64,000 nucleotides of DNA from Rhizophagus irregularis. Its lineage: Eukaryota > Glomeromycota > Glomeromycetes > Glomerales > Glomeraceae. Positions 57,499 through 64,000 of the stretch are shown here, piece by piece. Position 1 is the first letter of the stretch. Every line of letters starts with the position of its first letter. The stretch is taken from positions 248,001 to 312,000 of the forward strand of contig NC_089437.1 of NCBI RefSeq assembly GCF_026210795.1, read 5' to 3'. Under the pieces are notes generated by a model that was not told where the DNA came from, searched no databases, and saw only the letters and a program-made list of their open reading frames with translations. Position numbers and translations under genes: made by a program.

Positions 57499-58397
57499 TA
57501 GTGCTTCAATCCGGGTAGAAACCGTTATCCGGATAAATTAAAAAAATTATCCGGGTTTTATCCGGATTATCCGGTTTGGATATAAATCTGGATATATCCG
57601 GATAGAAACTGAAACCCGGATAAGATTATATATAAATAATTTTTTTCATTGATCGATCTTAACAAATAATATCAGTGGCATTAACTTTTAATTAAATTTT
57701 GACTTAATATTTTTAACGAAATTAGTGACATTTTATTAATTTTAAATAAAATAAAATTTTAATTTCGGCCGGCACTACGAATTTTGCCTGAATTATGTCA
57801 ATTTTTTGAAAATTTGAGAAACGTAAAATTTTGCAATAAATACATTATTATAAATATAAAAACACATTAAAATCGTAAAATAATGGAAGATTAGGCATAA
57901 ACTAATTATTTTTATTATATTTATATACCATTTTGTAACATAAAATTAATCAATTCAGCCTGACTATTAGAAAAAATCTTTTTTTTTAAATCATGGATCA
58001 ACAGTAATTTGGGCCAAACATATAATGGCGGCCAAAATTACAAAAATCCCAAATTTTGTTAAGCTGGGCCGGATACTGCTGCCTCTTGACAAATATCAAT
58101 TTCACAAAATTCTGGCTGGCATTATAGATGGCCTGAATTACTACCGACCATTGAATATTCTACTAGTAATTTTAGTGAGATAGATTATGATTTTAACAAA
58201 TGGTAATTTAATAGATAATAATTTCAATAAATAAGGTAATTTAAATGATTAAAAAAAATATTTTATAATTTTTTTTATCCGGATAACGGTTCAAACCGGA
58301 TATTTTCTATCCAGATAAAACCGCAGTATCCGGACAGCTATTTTTTTTTCGGATATCCGGATACCACGGTTTTATCTGTGCACGGATCGAAGCACTA
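57499..58397. mobile_element. hAT-like non-autonomous element, 899 bp
   Basis: Ends TAGTGCTTCAATCCGGG and (right) CGGATCGAAGCACTA form inverted repeats beginning TAGTG, which fits the hAT end consensus. A perfect 8-bp duplication gcgcccaa flanks it (57,491-57,498 and 58,398-58,405). Subterminal regions hold many ATCCGGAT motifs. No transposase frame. The interior has gccggcactacg/ggccaaaattac motifs also seen at 59.6-60.0 kb. Confidence 0.87.
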
Positions 58398-58405
58398 GCG
58401 CCCAA

Positions 58406-60445
58406 GCCAATTTGTAGTGAGTTTAATCAAAATTGACGGCCAAAGTTGATTTGATTGGAAATAGGAATTGGCTGTTGCTCAATTAGAATTATATCATGTG
58501 TTCTATAATGCTAGCCAGAAAAATTCAGCATTTTGGTGTTACACCATTGCTATTATCTGTGATTTGTGGTTTTTTAAAAAATTTTTAGTTCTTTATTTTT
58601 TTATGTTTTAACTTTAGCATTAAACCCATTATATGTAGTAATTTATAATATTTAACAATCATATAATATTATTTATTTTGTAACAATGTAACATTATTTG
58701 TTTAATAACAAATTTAGTCTAAATTTATCATTGAACTAACATAAACTGGTGCCTCCAAAGACTCATCAAATAAATCAAGTAATTTCCATTTAGCCAATGG
58801 GCCTAGTCTAATGCTTCAATCCATATCCAGATCGATTCAGATCGATCTGGATATTTTTTTTTTGGATATCCAGATTTTGCGGTTTTCATCTGGATTATAA
58901 TCCGGATGAAAAATATACGGTTTAAACCAGAATCTGGATGAATCTTTATATAAATTTTTTTGCATAGCACCATAACTTTATATAATTAAATTATTATAGA
59001 AATAAGTATATTTTTTTTTTCATTAAAGTGCGATCATAGACAAAATTTCAAATACTGAAAAGTGGAAACACCAAAAATACTTGCATTACATGTTGGTCAA
59101 CTGAAGTTTAAAACGTAATAATTTACTAAACAAAGAATCATTTTTCACATTCAAATGTTCAAAAGAAAAAAAATTTTATTATTATTTTTTTTACAATGAA
59201 ATAATAATTATTATTTTTAAATGGAAAATTATTCAGATCAAATTACAAAAAATTGAGATACTATAAAATTTATATAATTATAATAACTTTTTTTAGAAAT
59301 TAAAATCTTAGTGTTGTATAATTTGATTCAAATAATTCTTTAATTTTTGAAAGAAGAAACAAACCTCATTTTAACATTTTAAAAATTGCCTTACTAACTC
59401 AACACATCTATCTATAGTAATCTTTAGCTGTATATAAAAATATCTTGTTTATCAAAAATTTCATAATTATAGTTTATACAAAGAAATGCTAAACAATAGT
59501 CTGAGACAATGCTGAAATAATATGAAATGTTTTAAAAAAAAGTATTGAATAAAAATTGGATTATTGGAATTATGAAAATTTCGCGGTCTTTATAGATAAT
59601 TTTGGCCAAATTTGTAATTCTGGCCGAAATTAATATTACGTGACACCGGAAAAATAGTTTAGCCACCGGGTAAAAAATTTTTTATTGGCTAAGCATAATG
59701 GCACGAAAATTTTAAGGTTACATGAATTTTTAATTCCGGCCGGCATTATGAATACTGGCCAGAATTGTTGTCGATCAGTTGTAAATCCAATCTGGATCAT
59801 CCGGATTATTTGACCCAGATAAGAATCCTGATCAATCCGGATAAAATCCGGGTCTTTTTTTGTGTAACCCAGGTATTATGCAAGATTTCTTTAGAAATAC
59901 AATCAAGTAGAGGGATCTGGAACCTGAAAACCAGATCCAGCCCAAACCCGGATCTGGGTTTGGGCTGGCAAATTTTCTTTCCAGACCAGCACATGATTTT
60001 TGTTACCTGGATTTTCGTAATTTTGGCCAAAATCGCCTTAATTCCGGCCAAAATTAAACTGGTCAAAATTTAAGTTGCCCGATTTTTGTTTTTACAACAA
60101 AATGAACAAATTGATATAATAATAGTCCAGGTTCAGACCAAGCAATTGGGCCAGGCTGGGTTTTTAATATATTTAGTTTTTAATATATTAAGTCTGGATT
60201 GGACCGGGCTGGGCACTTTAAGTTAATTTCCAAGTGCGGGCTGGATCAGGTTGTAAAATAGGAGTCAATGCAGACCTCTAGTCTGAAGACTAGTTTATAA
60301 AAAAAATATGATAATAAAATAATTAAAAAAAAAAAAGAAAGAGAAGTAGACAAACGGGTATATTAAAGGGAAAAAAACTACTTTAAGAATAGATGAAAAT
60401 AAAAAATTGACTGGTCACGCATCAGAAGACGACGATATACAGTAT
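58406..60445. other. Repeat-rich non-coding stretch
   Basis: At 58,812-58,935 a left end of the same hAT-like family is visible (taatgcttcaatcc, then atccgga/agatcgatctgg motifs) but its right end was not found. A strong hairpin lies at 59,937-59,968 (stem ccagcccaaaccc, loop ggatct). ggccggcattatgaatactgg-type motifs occur at 59,735-59,765, and gggctggg repeats at 60,140-60,250. The paired long frames at 59,765-60,073 lie on these repeats and are not genes. Confidence 0.45.
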
Positions 60446-62400
60446 ACCTTTTTTTTAAAAAAAAAAATTAGTAACGCATTTTATTAATTATCTGAATCAT
60501 AATAGATTACATATTAAAATACTTAGAGGTATCAATAATATCAATCCTACTTCTCTTGTCTATTTTACCAATTCCTCTTTTCCTTTCTATTTCAGCTACT
60601 TCCTCACATCTCTTTATCTAAAAATCATCTTTTTCTCTTCCTTATCATTTGTTATCTTATTGAATCCATTATTATAAACGCCTCTTAATAATTTACATTC
60701 CCTTGTTTTACCCAATAGAATTGATGATTTTTCAAATAAAATACTTGTAACGGCTATATTTACATTTCTCACTATCGCTGCTTGATCGAAATCTCCTAAA
60801 ATATGATCCCAATCCTCAAATTCTTTTTCACATCGTATACATATCTCGGAATCTATCATATTTACCTCTCTTTTGAACAAAATAGCATATGTCAGAAATT
60901 TTTCAAAAGATTTTTAATTTATATGCACGTTTTAATGAATCTTGATCGCATGTTTGCTGTTTACAATAATTATTTAAATTGCTAACAAAAAATAGTGACT
61001 TATTCCAATCCAATTCGTAAGTGAAATTATAATAAAATAAATCCTCTAATAATTCACTATTTAAGATCTCGTTTTTATACTTCGCAATTGTTTTCAATTT
61101 ACCCCATTTCTCTAAAGTCTTCTTAAATTAATAATTTGTTCCAATACAGCTCGAATTCGTTAACTAATAATCCGTTTATCATGATAGAACAATCAGGAAA
61201 ACTATCCAGTGTGAAATCATTCATTCGAACTCATATAATTCACTAATTGAATCCTAATTTTATTAGCTTTAACATAGTATTCATTATTATTAAATACCCC
61301 AATGTTATATTCATTCTTTTTAACCAATCTGCTACATCAGTTCCGTAAAATAACGTTCGTCCAACCTCTTTCTTTACTCGCTAAATTAATAAAATTAAAA
61401 ATCATAGATTCCACTTTTTGTGTATAAACAATTATTATTATCTAGCAATAGGACCGCCATTATTAATCCATGTAATATGTCACTAACTGTATCCCTTGAT
61501 TAATAATTAAATTTACTCTAATTTCGTTATTGTCATTATCTAAATCTTCTCTAATTATCCATGAAATTAGATCTTTACTTTCTCATTTACCTCCCATTTT
61601 ATTTTTGATTGTTTTATGCGCTATAATTAAAAATTTATTCTTTACGAAATAATCTTTTTTGCCTCTTTCTATCAAATTATTTTTCAAAACAGTTTAATAT
61701 CCTTACTAATTTATCTATTTTATCGATTTGATCATAATCTTCATCTATCTTTTTTCTATTAAAATTTTACTTACTAATTCATTCTTATATTACTTAAAAG
61801 TTTCAAAAGGTTTAATCCATGCGTCTTTTAATAACGCTACTTTTAGAATTATTTATCATAAATAATACACGTTTCATCTGTCGCATTTTTCTTCCTAATA
61901 TTTCCTTTACATTTAGTCAATCTAGGTGATACATCTTTATCATTAACATCAGATTCTAGGATCAAGCGATAACTAATCCTTTTGAATTTCTTACTCTGTG
62001 ATTTCTTTTTACCATAAAAAACTTATATTATCATTTTCATTTCACGTTATAATTTCACCCTTACCACCCTTGGAATCTTCATCAAATAATCTCATATTAA
62101 TCCTACCCCTTAAGAAATTTTTATTCAAATTCTTCCTTTAAATTTCTACTATTTTCTATTGTTATTTTATTCTCTAAACTTTTAAACCACTTTGGTATTC
62201 TTCCTTTAATACTCTTGTTATTTTCCATACAGAAATATTTCCATTTCATTAATCTTAAACAATCCGCCTCTGATAACTGTTCCAAATATAAAACTTCTTT
62301 ACTTTTACATGGTTTCTTTGCCCTATTATATTCCTTATTCGATAAAATATCTTATTCTACATTTCCACCTTGTATTTTATGACTCGTTACTCGTTTAAAA
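60446..62400 (-). pseudogene. Dead LINE, inverted relative to the copy in the KDZ element
   Basis: On the minus strand, from high to low coordinates: SKEVLYLEQLSEADCLRLMK, SIKGRIPKWFKSLENKI, many stops, then YKNEILNSELLEDLFYYNF, DSLKRAYKLKIF, MIDSEICIRCEKEFEDWDH (zinc knuckle) and KLLRGVYNNGFNKI. These strings align with the LINE relic at 23-26 kb (LFLEQLLEANQFRIMKWKH, WKNEILNSKKIEDLFSYNY, DTCPRCNKEEEDW, MLRGLYNNNFNLI). The 3' end, AATTAATAAAATGCG TTACTAA plus T/A tail, equals that of the LINE at 42,933-43,553. Dead by multiple stops. Confidence 0.78.
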
Positions 62401-62676
62401 TCTTTAATGCATCTGCAATATAACTACTAGGAAACGGGAACCGTTGTAAGTCCGGAGCGAGGTACAATAAATAAAGATTTAGCGATATTCTACTAATTAG
62501 CAGCATAACGCCTTGGAATTCCGGTAATTTTCTGCTGATTAGCAGCATTACGCCTTGGAATTCCTGGACAGAGAAACTCACGTGATTGAAAATTTACACG
62601 TTATTTCCATAGATCATCATAGTGCGTAGACATATATAGTCCTTCGCTTCGCTCCGGACAATTACGATTTAATTTT
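62401..62676. other. Spacer with a short direct duplication
   Basis: gcagcataacgccttgg and gcagcattacgccttgg (62,499 and 62,542) are two direct copies of a unit of about 43 bp (ttggaattcc, then tctact/tctgct aattagcagca). A CACGTG box lies at 62,580. It is GC-richer than the background. Confidence 0.5.
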
Positions 62677-62724
62677 ATGACAAAACGAAAAGTTATTAAA
62701 CTAAAAATTATTGTAAAAAAAACC

Positions 62725-62913
62725 ATGGGTGAATTTCTTTCAGAGCCAATTGAAGATAAAAACACTAATGAAGGTATCTGCTGTCAACAACATGACTTAA
62801 TATATGTTACTTCAACAATGCAAGGTTGGCGAAAAAATATGGAAGATATGCATACTGTTGAGTGTAATATTCTTAAATTTCCTGATTATAGTTTTTTTGG
62901 AGTTTATGATTAA
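62725..62913 (+). pseudogene. First exon of a PP2C phosphatase, truncated
   Basis: From ATG 62,725 (context aaaccATGGGT; an upstream in-frame ATG lies at 62,677) it reads MGEFLSEPIEDKNTNEG, then STMQGWRKNMEDMHTVEC, then DYSFFGVYD and a stop. This is the N-terminus of a PPM/PP2C serine/threonine phosphatase: M-E-D-M-H carries a metal-binding acid of the first motif, and GVYD normally continues GHGG, the second metal site. Gly-2 could be myristoylated, as in relatives. The stop falls exactly at the GVYD/GHGG boundary, where repeat-like sequence (agatggtcatcggtcc) begins, so the rest was either displaced by an insertion or lost. It cannot be active as it stands. Confidence 0.75.
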
Positions 62914-63383
62914 AGATGGTCATCGGTCCTAAAAAAGACCGTGGTCCTACGGTCTTACACTGAATTTATTAATTGTGGGCGCAGTATTATATTTAGTTTA
63001 GACGTATAAATTTTTGAAGTGTTTTAAATGTACTGCGTCCGTAATCGACGTTAAACTATTATTGACATTATTTTTATAATTTTATTTTATTTTTAGTTAT
63101 GAAGGGGAAGAATATTGTTCAATTGGTCACGAGTATTAAGTTAAGGATTACTAAAAAGGAATTATAATAAAAGTAGCGAATTAAGGAATTGTAACGAAAA
63201 TAGTTAATTAAGGGATAATATAGGAAGATTATTTCAACTGAGGAGGTCGGAGATGAGGGAAAGTGATGCAAATCAAATTGGAGATTTTAGGGATTGAATA
63301 GTGGGAAAATCAGGAAAAAGGGGATTTATTAGTTGAACAATGGTAACAATAGTAACGTGAAAGTATTAATAATGACCGAAATT
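62914..63383. other. Repeat-like sequence after the truncated PP2C exon
   Basis: It begins with nested palindromes (gaccgtggtcctacggtc). The last 60 bp of the window (gatggaccgtcggactgg, then tccgtcttggtgtagg) have related motifs, which may be the two ends of one element running off the window. gcgcagtattatattta at 62,980 also occurs at 38,702. No gene. Confidence 0.4.
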
Positions 63384-63587
63384 TAGTGCTTCGATCCGGA
63401 TTGATCCGTTGATTAGCATCACAACATTTTTCTATTATTTTTGTCAAACTATAATTTTTGTCAGATTTAAAAAAATTATTCTTCTACAAATTTTATTAAT
63501 TTTGACCAAACTTATAGCTTCAACCGTTGCCAAACCGTAGTAAACCGTGGATTGATCCGTTAAAAACCCATCCGGATCGAAGCACTA
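63384..63587. mobile_element. hAT-like MITE, 204 bp
   Basis: Perfect inverted ends TAGTGCTTCGATCCGGAT and ATCCGGATCGAAGCACTA, flanked by the 8-bp duplication ccgaaatt (63,376-63,383 and 63,588-63,595). Same family as 57,499-58,397, shorter and with more regular ends, hence probably younger. Confidence 0.92.
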
Positions 63588-63595
63588 CCGAAATT

Positions 63596-64000
63596 GACTC
63601 AGAAATGAGGGTTGAACTTTTTTTTACAGAAAATTAATTTTTTACATTGTAGTTTAGTTATTTCGATTCTTTTCGCGCTTTTCTTATGATGAAAAGACGC
63701 CACTTTAATTATCTCAATTAAAGGTTATTGGGAGTATTGATAAAAAAGGGGGAAGCAAGCTACTATCGCAGTTTAATTATAGGAATTATATTAATTTAGA
63801 ATGATTTTTTTATTATATGTTACTAATATTATTATCAATCAAGCATGAACTCAGGATATATTATTGTATTTTGTCATTAATAAAGTATTAATTTTTGTAG
63901 CTAGTGGTGGCACTACTTACAACACCTTAAAAAGATGGACCGTCGGACTGGTCCGTCTTGGTGTAGGATTGCAGTCTGTATTAGTGTACATACAATGAGA
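63596..64000. other. Window end without a recognised gene
   Basis: AT-rich sequence, then the gatggaccgtcgg-type motif mentioned under 62,914-63,383. Confidence 0.4.

Noticed and set aside
59765-60073. Overlapping 86- and 102-aa frames on both strands
   Set aside because: They coincide with palindromic repeat motifs (ccagatccag, gggtttgggctgg); both strands open for that reason.
38702-63020. gcgcagtattatattta repeat at 38.7 and 62.98 kb
   Set aside because: Only about 60 bp match; too short to define an element or a functional link.
1-64000. tRNA and rRNA genes
   Set aside because: No box A/box B pair with cloverleaf potential and no rRNA-like block was noticed; a covariance-model scan would be needed to exclude a diverged tRNA.

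Overview
This is a eukaryotic, very AT-rich, transposon-rich chromosomal window. It looks like an arbuscular mycorrhizal fungus of the Rhizophagus type. That assignment is an inference from gene style: BTB-BACK-TLDc, F-box, protein kinase and PP2C genes typical of expanded families there, short introns (about 65-115 bp) with GTAAGT donors and TAG acceptors, and abundant KDZ, LINE and MITE sequence. No database was consulted; all splice models were read by eye and checked for frame.

Left part (1-13 kb): a broken coiled-coil ORF, a relic of a kinase-type microexon array (680-870), a tandem pair of decayed units encoding a membrane-anchor exon (1.8-5.5 kb), a 234-bp MITE with 8-bp target duplication inside one unit, an orphan copy of a BTB-gene leader (6.6-6.7 kb), an intact BTB-BACK-TLDc gene (8335-9856, minus), a small unknown ORF, and the decayed last exons of a cytosine-5 DNA methyltransferase (10.8-11.1 kb).

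Centre (13,073-31,609): one complete 18.5-kb KDZ-class DNA transposon. It has an 8-bp target-site duplication (tttgactg), terminal inverted repeats identical over the outer 186 bp, and about 27 copies of a 55-58-bp palindrome-bearing repeat at each end in opposite orientation. It holds three intact multi-exon genes: the KDZ transposase (945 aa, 12 exons), an unknown 555-aa protein behind a minisatellite with six ACGCGT boxes, and an unknown 320-aa protein with an HMG-box-like region. Dead LINEs and a MITE pair sit inside it.

Right part (31.6-64 kb): a triplicated 332-bp repeat, an inverted 5' copy of a kinase gene interrupted by a truncated LINE, two related ~240-bp MITEs with 9-bp target duplications, a GC-richer island with SAM-domain coding sequence, a kinase pseudogene split by a LINE with a 16-bp target duplication, a 1.6-kb TIR element that truncates another gene, an intact F-box gene, a protein kinase gene (51,568-56,279), hAT-like MITEs with 8-bp target duplications, an inverted dead LINE, and the first exon of a PP2C phosphatase.

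The most unusual object is the kinase gene. Between its second coding exon and its kinase exons lie about 32 tandem ~100-bp repeats, each a complete small intron. Consecutive introns are separated by exactly 3 nt (31 times) and once by 1 nt. Joining all of these microexons gives one open frame that runs precisely into the kinase domain (456 aa, 36 exons). An inverted copy 16 kb away preserves the first six microexons and nearly the same spliced residues (DLNGWF versus ALNDWF). I propose this as the candidate previously undescribed system.
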